From: Maricaulis sp947259345
GTDB lineage: Bacteria; Pseudomonadota; Alphaproteobacteria; Caulobacterales; Maricaulaceae
Length of the DNA: 64,000 nucleotides
Assembly (NCBI GenBank): GCA_965217205.1
Contig: OZ244254.1
Location: 2,914,001 to 2,978,000, forward strand
Reading direction: 5' to 3'
Positions 25,529 through 32,793 of this stretch are shown piece by piece (position 1 is the first letter of the stretch; the number at the start of each line of letters is the position of its first letter). The notes beneath the pieces were generated by a model that was not told where the DNA came from, did not search any database, and saw only the letters and a list, made by a program, of their open reading frames with translations. The position numbers were made by a program, and so were the translations under genes.

Positions 25529-26044
25529 ATGGCCGACAAGCGGCACGGTCCGGGCGTCATCACCCTTCTGGTCTATCTGGTGAGCACAGCATCACTGTCC
25601 GGAGGACTGTCCGGCTGGCTGTATGCGACCGGGGCTCTGGATTGGGCAAGTACGCTGAGCGCGCCGAATTGGGCCCCCAGTTTCGGCCTGCTGAATCTCA
25701 TCGGTCTCTTTATTCCTGCCTTCGCCGTCATCGCCCTTTGGATCCTGCAGCGCAGCGGCAAGGACGGGATGCGACTGGCCTGCAGCCTCCTCATCGCCCT
25801 TCTGCTCGCCGGCATGGCGACTCAGATCTGCATCTTCTTCGGCATGCGCGACCCGGCGCTGGGCTTCCTCGCGGCAATGGCGATGTGGGTCTACACACTC
25901 TTCGCTGCCGGAATCGTCGGCCGGGCCTCAAGCGCCGCCGGCGTCTTGCTGTGGATTCCCTTCGCCTGGGTTACAGCCATGCTCGTGCTCGGCTTCGAAT
26001 TCATGCGCCTGAACGCTGCCGGAACCTTCGCCGGCGGGATCTAG
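25529..26044 (+). CDS. tspO: TspO/MBR-family membrane protein
   Basis: A 171-residue protein with five predicted helices. The block SAPNWAPSFGLLNLIGL corresponds to the TspO PPxWxFxxVW region, and the last helix LLWIPFAWVTAMLVLGFEF with a following Asn matches the TspO C-terminal LLxPYLxWVxFAxxLN pattern. TspO proteins bind porphyrins and affect tetrapyrrole and stress responses. The match is divergent in its first half, so the call is family level. A shared terminator follows. Confidence 0.7.
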   Translation: MADKRHGPGVITLLVYLVSTASLSGGLSGWLYATGALDWASTLSAPNWAPSFGLLNLIGLFIPAFAVIALWILQRSGKDGMRLACSLLIALLLAGMATQICIFFGMRDPALGFLAAMAMWVYTLFAAGIVGRASSAAGVLLWIPFAWVTAMLVLGFEFMRLNAAGTFAGGI

Positions 26045-26052
26045 ACACGAAA

Positions 26053-26080
26053 AAGCCGCCGCCCTGACAGGCGACGGCTT
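26053..26080. terminator. Bidirectional terminator between tspO and mdh
   Basis: AAGCCGCCGCC (26053-26063) pairs with GGCGACGGCTT (26070-26080) with one mismatch and a 6-nt loop. An A-run on the left serves as a T-run for mdh on the minus strand, and CTTCTCC follows on the plus strand. It lies between two convergent genes. Confidence 0.75.
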
Positions 26081-26106
26081 CTCCAATTCGTTCTCGCCGT
26101 CAGCGA

Positions 26107-27069
26107 CTAGGCCAGAGACGGTTCGAGGCCCTTGCAAGCGGCGACCAGGCCTTTCACGGACTCAACCGAGTTGTCGAACATGGTCTGTTCCTCGGCATTG
26201 AGCTCGATCTCGACCACTTTCTCGACACCACCGGCCCCGATCACGACCGGCACACCGACATAGAGATCGTCCTGGCCGAACTGGCCGGACAGATAAGCGG
26301 CACAAGGCAGAATGCGCTTCTTGTCGCGCAGATAGGAGACCGCCATGTCGATGGCGCTTTCGGCCGGCGCATAGAAGGCCGAACCGGTGCCGAGCAGGGC
26401 CACGATCTCGCCGCCACCCTTGCGGGTGCGGTCGATGATGGCGTCCATTTTCTCGTCCGTGGACCAGCCCATTTTGACCATGTCCGGAACCGGAATGCCG
26501 GCAATGGTGGAATAGCGCAGCAGCGGCACCATCGTGTCGCCATGGCCACCCATCACAAAGGCCGTGACGTCTTCGACCGAGACTTCGAACTCGTCGGCGA
26601 GGAAGTGACGGAAGCGCGCACTGTCGAGCACGCCGGCCATGCCGACGACCTTGTTGTGCGGCAGGCCGGAGAATTCACGCAGCGCCCAGACCATCGCGTC
26701 GAGCGGGTTGGTGATGCAGATCACAAAGGCGTCCGGGGCGTGTTTGGCGATCCCTTCGCCAACAGCCTTCATGACCTTCAAATTGATGCCCAGCAGGTCA
26801 TCGCGGCTCATGCCCGGCTTGCGCGGCACACCGGCGGTGACGATGCAGACATCGGCACCGGCGATGGCGGCATAATCGTCCGCCCCGGCGAGCTTGGAAT
26901 CCTTGCCGAAAACCGGGCTGGCTTCGGCAATATCCAGCGCCTTGCCCTTGGCCACGCCTTCGGCAATGTCGAACAGGACGACATCGCCCAATTCTTCGCG
27001 CGCCGCGATGTGGGCCAGGGTGCCACCGATCATACCGGATCCGATGAGCGCAATCTTGTTACGGGCCAT
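26107..27069 (-). CDS. mdh: Malate dehydrogenase (LDH-like, NAD-dependent)
   Basis: A 320-residue TCA-cycle enzyme interconverting malate and oxaloacetate. The N-terminal Rossmann motif (IALIGSGMIGGTLAHIA), DLLGINLKVMK, ITNPLDAMV, the substrate-binding arginines in VPRKPGMSRDD and the catalytic His in MGGHGDTMVPL are present. It is the LDH-like alphaproteobacterial type, not the E. coli type. GGAG lies upstream of the ATG at 27069. It is monocistronic here and not next to sucCD as in many relatives. Confidence 0.97.
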   Translation of the reverse strand: MARNKIALIGSGMIGGTLAHIAAREELGDVVLFDIAEGVAKGKALDIAEASPVFGKDSKLAGADDYAAIAGADVCIVTAGVPRKPGMSRDDLLGINLKVMKAVGEGIAKHAPDAFVICITNPLDAMVWALREFSGLPHNKVVGMAGVLDSARFRHFLADEFEVSVEDVTAFVMGGHGDTMVPLLRYSTIAGIPVPDMVKMGWSTDEKMDAIIDRTRKGGGEIVALLGTGSAFYAPAESAIDMAVSYLRDKKRILPCAAYLSGQFGQDDLYVGVPVVIGAGGVEKVVEIELNAEEQTMFDNSVESVKGLVAACKGLEPSLA

Positions 27070-27176
27070 GGAGGAGCTCCTCTTGTGGGGGTGTTCAAGC
27101 ACTTGGCCAGCGGTCTAGCGCTGCGCGGCGGCTTCGGCAAGGCGGCGTTATCGCCGCACCCTGTCAGAGGACGCAC

Positions 27177-27395
27177 TCAATCTTCGCCTCGCGGCTCCAG
27201 GCTGAAGATCTCCTCGACCGGAACGGCAAGCGCCGCAGCCAGCTTCAGCGCGAGAATTGTGGATGGCACGAAGACCCGGTTCTCGACCGTATTGATCGTC
27301 TTGCGTGTGACACCGACACGGGCTGCCAGCTCGGCCTGGGTAAGCCCCTCACGAGCCCTCAGCTCCTTCAGCCTGTTGGCCAGATCACTGGTCAC
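27177..27395 (-). CDS. Small XRE-family transcriptional regulator
   Basis: A 72-residue protein made almost entirely of one Cro/CI helix-turn-helix (LKELRAREGLTQAELAARVG, then TRKTINTVENRVFVPS) with the closing LAAALAVPVEEIF. It matches the short YozG-like regulators that accompany a small membrane protein. Its ATG overlaps the stop of the upstream membrane-protein gene by 4 bp (ATGA). It probably autoregulates the pair through the inverted repeats at 27866-27922. Confidence 0.9.
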   Translation of the reverse strand: MTSDLANRLKELRAREGLTQAELAARVGVTRKTINTVENRVFVPSTILALKLAAALAVPVEEIFSLEPRGED

Positions 27396-27853
27396 GATTC
27401 GTCCTCCAGATCATCCCGACCCAGGATGAGGAACCTCGACAGCGGCGCCGTGATCCCGATGATCAACAGGGCGCGGAGCGCGATCGTCGCTGAGAAATCA
27501 ACCAGGAGATCAGCGGCCAGTAACAGCGCGGTCGCCGCAATGAGCGCCATGAATCCGAAGCGTATCGCGATGCGCTGATTGTGGCAGAACAGCTCGTCCT
27601 GGATGACCGACTGCGCCTTCGAGCGCTGCACCCGGCTCGCATACAGCAGGAACAGGAAGGATGCCCCTGCCCAGCCGAGCGCGCCCGCCAGAAGGCAGAG
27701 ATGAACCACCAGCTCGAACGGTCCGAATTCCCAGCCGCCCTCCTGCGCAATGTCCATAGCCAGTTGCGCGCCCTGCCAGAACAGAAAGCTCACCGCGGCG
27801 AGTGTGAGCAACCGGTCGCGCTGACGAATGAGTTTGGAGATTTGATCTTCCAT
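27392..27853 (-). CDS. Hypothetical four-helix membrane protein, partner of the XRE regulator
   Basis: A 153-residue protein with hydrophobic segments near 17-35, 46-70, 98-116 and 122-143. Its basic N-terminus (ISKLIRQRDRLLT) and cytoplasmic loop (ASRVQRSKAQSVIQDELF) suggest both ends face the cytoplasm. Small membrane proteins paired with short XRE regulators are common and mostly uncharacterised. The start at 27853 follows AAGGAAG. It is the first gene of the two-gene operon controlled by the repeats upstream. Confidence 0.78.
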   Translation of the reverse strand: MEDQISKLIRQRDRLLTLAAVSFLFWQGAQLAMDIAQEGGWEFGPFELVVHLCLLAGALGWAGASFLFLLYASRVQRSKAQSVIQDELFCHNQRIAIRFGFMALIAATALLLAADLLVDFSATIALRALLIIGITAPLSRFLILGRDDLEDES

Positions 27854-27865
27854 GACACTGCTTCC

Positions 27866-27922
27866 TTGTAACCTTGACGTTACAAGTTACCTATAGGTGA
27901 CATTGAGTGTCGTCAAGGTTAC
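27866..27922 (-). promoter_or_regulatory. Operator and promoter of the membrane protein/XRE operon
   Basis: TTGTAAC (27866-27872) and GTTACAA (27879-27885) form a 7-bp dyad with a 6-bp centre. Overlapping it, GTAACCTTGAC (27868-27878) is repeated in inverse form at 27912-27922. On the minus strand the upstream copy contains TTGACG, a good -35, with TAGGTA 17 bp further on as -10. The sites thus flank the promoter, as expected for an autorepressor. Confidence 0.68.
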
Positions 27923-28731
27923 ATTTCATCGGTAGATCGTTGCGTGTATAGCGCGTCATAAGCCGCTGGCTGGCGCGCCGGTACCGGCGTGATACCTGCG
28001 AAATGCCGAAACTCCCGGGTCATGTGCGCCTGATCGGCATACCCCGCCATGTCCGCCACCTCGACAAGGTCCACACCCCGCTTGATGGCGTCACGGGCAT
28101 GATGGAAGCGGACGATGCGCACCATGTCGCGCGCCGTCAGGCCGCAAGCCCGTTCAAAACGGCGACTGATTGTGCGCTCGGTCACAGCAAAGCGACGTGC
28201 GAGGCCTGCAGTCGTTATCTCCACGCCACTCTCAAGGGCTTCGACGAGCGCACGTCCGGCTGCCAGCGTATCATTGCGCGGCAATAACCGGTCCAGCAGT
28301 GCGTCGGCTGACGCCCGGAAGGCCCTGGGATCGCCCGCCTTTCGGGCATGGGCAAGCAATTCACCGGCCGGACCCGAACCGATAATCCCGGCCAGCGGGA
28401 CGGGGCGGTTGCGCCAATGCGTTGGACGGGCGCCCAAAGCCCCCAGCGCCCAGGGCCGCAACCGAATCCCCATGACGTCCATGGGACCGGTCTGCTGCAG
28501 CTTGAGGACTCGATCCAGCGGTCCATAGAGAAAGGCCTCATCCTGTCGGATCCAGTTCCCTTCGCGCAGCTCCAGCGGCGGCGTGGCCCGGTGAAGTATG
28601 ATCTCGCATGATCCATCGGGCGCGATGAATTGCGGCGCGTCGTCTCCGCCATGGCGCAAGTGCCATACCGCCTCGATGCGGTCGTCGAGACCCGCCCCGG
28701 ACGGCTCATACTGATAATCGGCCTGGCCCAT
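27919..28731 (-). CDS. AraC-family transcriptional regulator with DUF6597-like N-terminus
   Basis: A 270-residue protein. The N-terminal half (about 1-150) carries the segment FIAPDGSCEIILHR typical of the DUF6597 sensor domain, and the C-terminal half is an AraC double helix-turn-helix (ITTAGLARRFAVTERTISRR and VEVADMAGYADQAHMTREFR, then FAGITPVPAR). The ATG at 28731 follows GGGGG by 4 nt; an upstream ATG at 28752 is also possible. It is divergent from the DUF6265 gene and its stop overlaps the next operator region. Confidence 0.87.
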   Translation of the reverse strand: MGQADYQYEPSGAGLDDRIEAVWHLRHGGDDAPQFIAPDGSCEIILHRATPPLELREGNWIRQDEAFLYGPLDRVLKLQQTGPMDVMGIRLRPWALGALGARPTHWRNRPVPLAGIIGSGPAGELLAHARKAGDPRAFRASADALLDRLLPRNDTLAAGRALVEALESGVEITTAGLARRFAVTERTISRRFERACGLTARDMVRIVRFHHARDAIKRGVDLVEVADMAGYADQAHMTREFRHFAGITPVPARQPAAYDALYTQRSTDEM

Positions 28732-28811
28732 ATTACCCCCTGTCCGGTTCATTCAAGACGGCGGGCAAAGCGCGTGTCAATAAAGACGGACGCCGATCAG
28801 AAAGACCTGTC

Positions 28812-29291
28812 ATGTCCCTTGTACCATCGAGCCTTCTCACCCTCGCGGCAGCCGCAATGGCGGGCCTCGCCCTCGCCTGCACCCCGCTCGTTGCCGCCGC
28901 TGGCCAGACGCCGGACCTGGACTGGATGTCCGGGCATTGGACCAGCACGGGCGGCGATCCCGTGATCGAGGAGATCTGGACCAATGGGGATGGCGGATTG
29001 CTGCTTGGCGTCAATCGCACACAGGTCGAGGGGCGCGCCGTCGGCTTTGAATTCCTGCGCATCGAGATTGGCGAGGAGCAGACCCGCTATTGCGCCCAGC
29101 CGGGCGGGCGCAGCGCCGCCTGCTTCACCCTGACCGAGCACGGCGACAGCCATGCCCGGTTCGAGAACGCCGAACATGATTTCCCGCAAGTCATCGAGTA
29201 CAGTCGTGACGGCGACAGGCTGAGCGCACTAATCTCCGATCTGTCAGGTGAGCAAGCCATGCAGTTCGACTGGCAGCGTGCGCCTGAATGA
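28812..29291 (+). CDS. DUF6265-family secreted protein
   Basis: A 159-residue protein with an N-terminal signal peptide (LLTLAAAAMAGLALACTPLVAAAGQ); a lipobox-like LALAC is also visible, so it could be a lipoprotein. The mature part has the DUF6265 opening LDWMSGHWTSTGGDPVIEEI, then DGGLLLGVNRTQ and the closing HDFPQVIEYSRDGDRL. This is a lipocalin-like beta fold of unknown function. It starts 80 bp from the divergent AraC gene, which may control it. Confidence 0.83.
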   Translation: MSLVPSSLLTLAAAAMAGLALACTPLVAAAGQTPDLDWMSGHWTSTGGDPVIEEIWTNGDGGLLLGVNRTQVEGRAVGFEFLRIEIGEEQTRYCAQPGGRSAACFTLTEHGDSHARFENAEHDFPQVIEYSRDGDRLSALISDLSGEQAMQFDWQRAPE

Positions 29292-29302
29292 TCCTCGGCT
29301 GA

Positions 29303-29980
29303 TCAGCGCTTCAGCGCCATCAATATGCCGTCGCCCAGCGTCGTGAAGGCGATATCCACCCGCGTATCAGTGCGCAGTTTTTCCGCCAGCGCCACGAGCG
29401 CCGCCGTATCGGCATCCTCGCTGATGCGGTCGGCATCCACGACATCGCCGCCCCACAGGACATTGTCGAACAGGATGAGGCCGCCGTGGCGCACCAGCGT
29501 CAGGGCCGCCTCGTAATAAGCGTCATAGCCGGTCTTGTCCGCATCGATGAAGATCATGTCGACGGTGCCGGCTCGGGTCTCGGTCAACCCGGCCAGCGTC
29601 TCCCGCGCATCGCCAATGCACAGCTCGACCTGGTCGCTCACACCGGCTTCGTCCCAGTATGACCTGGCTTTTCCGGTATAGTCCTCGGAAATGTCACAGC
29701 CGATCAGGCGGGCCGCATCACCATGCATGTCGCGCATGGCCAGGATCGTCGCCAGGGCCGAATAGCCCGTGAAAACCCCGACCTCGACAGCTGTACGGGC
29801 GGAAATGAGGCGAGCGCACATTTGCAGGAAAGCACCCTGCTCCGGCGAAATCTGCATGCGCGAGACGTCGCCCATGGCGTCCGTCTCCGCGCGGCACCGC
29901 GCCAGAGCGGGATGCTCGGGCCGATTGGCGCTGCGGACGTAATCGACGAGTTCCGGCGACAGGCCGATGGACCGTGACAT
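29303..29980 (-). CDS. Class I SAM-dependent O-methyltransferase (COMT-like)
   Basis: A 225-residue enzyme of the catechol O-methyltransferase-like family. SAM motif I is VEVGVFTGYSALA, the acidic residue after strand 2 is in IGCDISEDYTGKARSYW, and the metal-binding aspartates are in DMIFIDADKTGYDAYYE and LILFDNVLWGGDV. The N-terminal MQISPEQGAFLQM is also family-typical. It is 12 bp downstream of zapE on the same strand and so probably co-transcribed. The substrate is unknown. Confidence 0.92.
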   Translation of the reverse strand: MSRSIGLSPELVDYVRSANRPEHPALARCRAETDAMGDVSRMQISPEQGAFLQMCARLISARTAVEVGVFTGYSALATILAMRDMHGDAARLIGCDISEDYTGKARSYWDEAGVSDQVELCIGDARETLAGLTETRAGTVDMIFIDADKTGYDAYYEAALTLVRHGGLILFDNVLWGGDVVDADRISEDADTAALVALAEKLRTDTRVDIAFTTLGDGILMALKR

Positions 29981-29992
29981 GGCGTTTCCCCT

Positions 29993-31132
29993 CTACTCTG
30001 CGTCATCCCGCTCGCGGCGCTGGGCGGCGAGATAATCATGCGTGCGCATTTCCATCAGGCGCGAAGCGGTGCGTTCGAACTCGAAAGCGCCATCGCCGTC
30101 GGGATAGAGATCGCCCGGCTCGGCATCGGCGCTCATGACCAGCTTGGTACGCGCCTCGTAAAGCGCATCGATCAAGGTCACGAAGCGCTTGGCCTCATTG
30201 CGCTTGTCTGGCGATAATTGCGGCACATATTCCAGTAGGACCGTGTGGAAGCGGTCGGCAAGGGTGAGATAGTCGGCAGGCCCGAGCGGGCGCGCGCACA
30301 GTTCAGAGAAGGTAAAGCGGGCCACGCCGGCCGCCTCGCGCTCCACCGTCAGGCTCCTGCCCTTCACATCAAGGACGCAGTGCTGCGGCACGGCACCGGA
30401 GGTCAGCCGTTCCCAGGCCTTGTTCATGGCCAGCTCGGCATCCGCCGACAGCGGCGTGTAATAGACCGGGGCGGCCTCCAGCTGGCGCAGCCGGAAGTCC
30501 GTCCCGCCGTCCAGCTCCATGACATCGAGCCGGTCCTTCAGCATCTCGATCACCGGCAGGAAGCGCTGCCGGTTGAGGCCGTTCTTGTAGAGATCGTCCG
30601 GGTGCCGGTTGGAGGTCGCCACCACCACCACGCCGCGCTCGAAGAATTGTTCGAACAGGCGGCCCAGGATCGAGGCGTCGGCGATATCGGTGACCTGGAA
30701 TTCGTCGAAGGCCAGAAGGCGTGCCTTCGCGGCGATCGCCTTGGCGACAGGCGGAATGGGATCGTCCCCGGCGCCGCGCACATGTTCGGGCCGCTTGCGC
30801 CGCTCCTCCGCGCTCAGCTTGCGCCAGGCGGTGATGCGGGCATGCACATCCTGCATGAATTCATGAAAATGCGCCCGCCGCTTCGGCGAAACCGGCGCGT
30901 TCTCGACAAAGAGATCCATCAGCATGGATTTGCCGCGCCCCACGCCGCCCCAGAGATAGAGACCACGCGGCGCCGGATCGCGCTTGCCGAACAGGGATTT
31001 GCGGTCGGGACGCCAGTCCGAAAGGCGCGCCGCGAGATCGGTCAGCGCCTCAGCCGCCCGCTCCTGTTCGGGATCGGGGCTCAAAACACCGGCTTCAACG
31101 CGCTGGCGCAAAACGGAAAGAGGCGTCGTCAT
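29993..31132 (-). CDS. zapE: Cell division protein ZapE (AFG1-like ATPase)
   Basis: A 379-residue P-loop ATPase of the AFG1/ZapE family, which acts at the Z-ring during late division and under stress. Walker A is GGVGRGKSMLMD (near residue 63), followed by RAHFHEFMQDVHARI, Walker B LLAFDEFQVTDIADA and sensor 1 VVVATSNRHPDDLYKNGLNR. The C-terminal FVTLIDALYEARTKLV block is complete. The length is normal for the family. Confidence 0.95.
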   Translation of the reverse strand: MTTPLSVLRQRVEAGVLSPDPEQERAAEALTDLAARLSDWRPDRKSLFGKRDPAPRGLYLWGGVGRGKSMLMDLFVENAPVSPKRRAHFHEFMQDVHARITAWRKLSAEERRKRPEHVRGAGDDPIPPVAKAIAAKARLLAFDEFQVTDIADASILGRLFEQFFERGVVVVATSNRHPDDLYKNGLNRQRFLPVIEMLKDRLDVMELDGGTDFRLRQLEAAPVYYTPLSADAELAMNKAWERLTSGAVPQHCVLDVKGRSLTVEREAAGVARFTFSELCARPLGPADYLTLADRFHTVLLEYVPQLSPDKRNEAKRFVTLIDALYEARTKLVMSADAEPGDLYPDGDGAFEFERTASRLMEMRTHDYLAAQRRERDDAE

Positions 31133-31197
31133 GCGCGACAGGCTTGGGTGCTGCGGGTGATCAGGTCAATGCTCAAACACCGCCGCACCGACCTGGC

Positions 31198-31623
31198 TCA
31201 CGCCTCAATCCCGGCCAGCGCCGCGCGCATTGTGTCCGGGAGCGCGACCGGGCGGCGCGTGTCGCGGTCGACATAGACATGGACGAAGCGCCCCTGGGCC
31301 GCCGGTTCATCCTCGCCCTGTTTGAACAAGCCGATTTCATAGGTGACCGAGGAATTCCCCAGCCGCGCCACGCGCACACCGGCCTCGACGGTTTCCGGAT
31401 AGGCGAGCGGGGCGAAATAATTGCAGCCGGTCTCGACCACGAGGCCGATCACGCGGCCGGCATGGATATCCAGCCCGGCCTCCTCGATGAGGAAGCAATT
31501 CACCGCTGTGTCGAAGAAGCCGTAATAGGCAGCATTATTGATGTGGCCATAGATGTCATTATCGGCCCAGCGGGTCGGCAGGGCACGAAAGCGGGGATAG
31601 GCGTCGCGGGCGCGCTTTTCCAT
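31198..31623 (-). CDS. Acyl-CoA thioesterase, hotdog fold (4HBT family)
   Basis: A 141-residue protein with the 4-hydroxybenzoyl-CoA thioesterase pattern. The catalytic aspartate lies in TRWADNDIYGHINNAAYYGF, then VETGCNYFAPLAYPETVEAG, GNSSVTYEIGLF and the closing VHVYVDRDTRRPV. The ATG at 31623 shares one base with the stop of the alcohol dehydrogenase gene (TGATG), so they are translationally coupled. The chain length of the substrate is not predictable. Confidence 0.91.
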   Translation of the reverse strand: MEKRARDAYPRFRALPTRWADNDIYGHINNAAYYGFFDTAVNCFLIEEAGLDIHAGRVIGLVVETGCNYFAPLAYPETVEAGVRVARLGNSSVTYEIGLFKQGEDEPAAQGRFVHVYVDRDTRRPVALPDTMRAALAGIEA

Positions 31624-32765
31624 CACAGCACGGCCTCATAACAGGCGTGGGCCGCTTCGAGCGTCATCGGGCGCGGATTATTCTTGAGCAGGCGCTCGAC
31701 CTTCATCGCGTCCTCGGCGAGGCGCGGCAGGTCATTGTGCGAGACGCCGACCTGGGTCAGGCGCGTTTCGATGCCGACAACGTCGGCGATCCGCTCCATC
31801 TCGACAACCAGGGCATCGGTCGAGGCCCCGGGCAGATCGAGATGGGCCGCCAGCTGCGTATAGAGCGGCTCGGCGCTGGTCGCATTGTAGCGCAGCACCG
31901 GCGGCAGCATCAGCGAATTGGATAGCCCGTGCGGGACATGGAAGATCCCGCCAAGCGGATAGGCCAGCGCATGGACCGCACCGACCGGGGCATTGGCAAA
32001 GGCCTGGCCTGTCAGCAAGGCGCCGAGCAACATGTCCTCGCGCGCCTCGATATCCGCCCCGTCCAGACAGGCCCGCTCGATGGCGCCGTGCAGCTTCTTC
32101 AACCCGGCCAACGCCAAGGCGTCGGAGACCGGGTTCTTCTCGATGGCCGAGGTATAGGCTTCGATACCGTGCACCATGGCGTCAATGCCGGTCGCCGCCG
32201 TGACATGACGTGGCAGACCCAGGGTCAGCTCGGCATCCAGCACGGCCATATCGCCATAGAGCGCCGGATCATTGACCCCCATCTTCGAGGTCTCGCCAAC
32301 GGTGACCACCGAGATCGGCGTCACTTCGGAGCCCGTACCGGCGGTCGTCGGGATCAGGATGAGCGGCAGGCGCGCGCCCTTCACCTGATTGACGCCATAC
32401 ATATCGGCCAGGGGCTGATCGCAGCCCAGAAGCAAGGCCACCAGCTTGGCGGTATCCATGGACGACCCGCCACCAAAGCCGATCACCAGCTGCGCCCCGA
32501 ATTCACGCGCCCGTTCGGTCGCCGCCAGCACCATGTCTTCCGGCGGATCGGCCACGACATCGTCGATCACCAGGACCGAGCGCCCGGCCGCCTCAAGCCC
32601 AGCGAGCGCCGCATCGATCAAACCGAACTGGCGCACTCCCTTGTCAGTCACCAGCACGGCGCGTTCAACCCCGGCCATGAGCGGAGCGGCAATCTCGGTC
32701 AACTGGCCGGACGCACCCCGTCCGGCATGAATATGAGGAACGGTTCGGAACTGGAATGTGGCCAT
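31623..32765 (-). CDS. Iron-containing alcohol dehydrogenase
   Basis: A 380-residue group III alcohol dehydrogenase. NAD is bound around LVIGFGGGSSMDTAKLVALL and the metal ligands lie in the HVTAATGIDAMVHGIEAYTS and FHVPHGLSNSLMLP regions. It is intact. The first 17 codons are duplicated 2310 bp upstream, flanking an inserted gene, so this gene has been separated from its original upstream region. Its present ribosome site (GGGAG, 11 nt upstream) comes from the insert's 3' end. It overlaps the thioesterase gene by one base. Confidence 0.94.
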   Translation of the reverse strand: MATFQFRTVPHIHAGRGASGQLTEIAAPLMAGVERAVLVTDKGVRQFGLIDAALAGLEAAGRSVLVIDDVVADPPEDMVLAATERAREFGAQLVIGFGGGSSMDTAKLVALLLGCDQPLADMYGVNQVKGARLPLILIPTTAGTGSEVTPISVVTVGETSKMGVNDPALYGDMAVLDAELTLGLPRHVTAATGIDAMVHGIEAYTSAIEKNPVSDALALAGLKKLHGAIERACLDGADIEAREDMLLGALLTGQAFANAPVGAVHALAYPLGGIFHVPHGLSNSLMLPPVLRYNATSAEPLYTQLAAHLDLPGASTDALVVEMERIADVVGIETRLTQVGVSHNDLPRLAEDAMKVERLLKNNPRPMTLEAAHACYEAVL

Positions 32766-32767
32766 TT
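32714..32767. repeat. 54-bp direct repeat, copy 1 (dehydrogenase gene start)
   Basis: The segment contains the first 17 codons of the alcohol dehydrogenase plus 2 bp upstream. It is identical over 54 bp to 35024-35077, in the same orientation. The two copies bracket the S9-like gene. Confidence 0.92.
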
Positions 32768-32793
32768 ATGCAATCTCTCCCGATGATGCCGGC

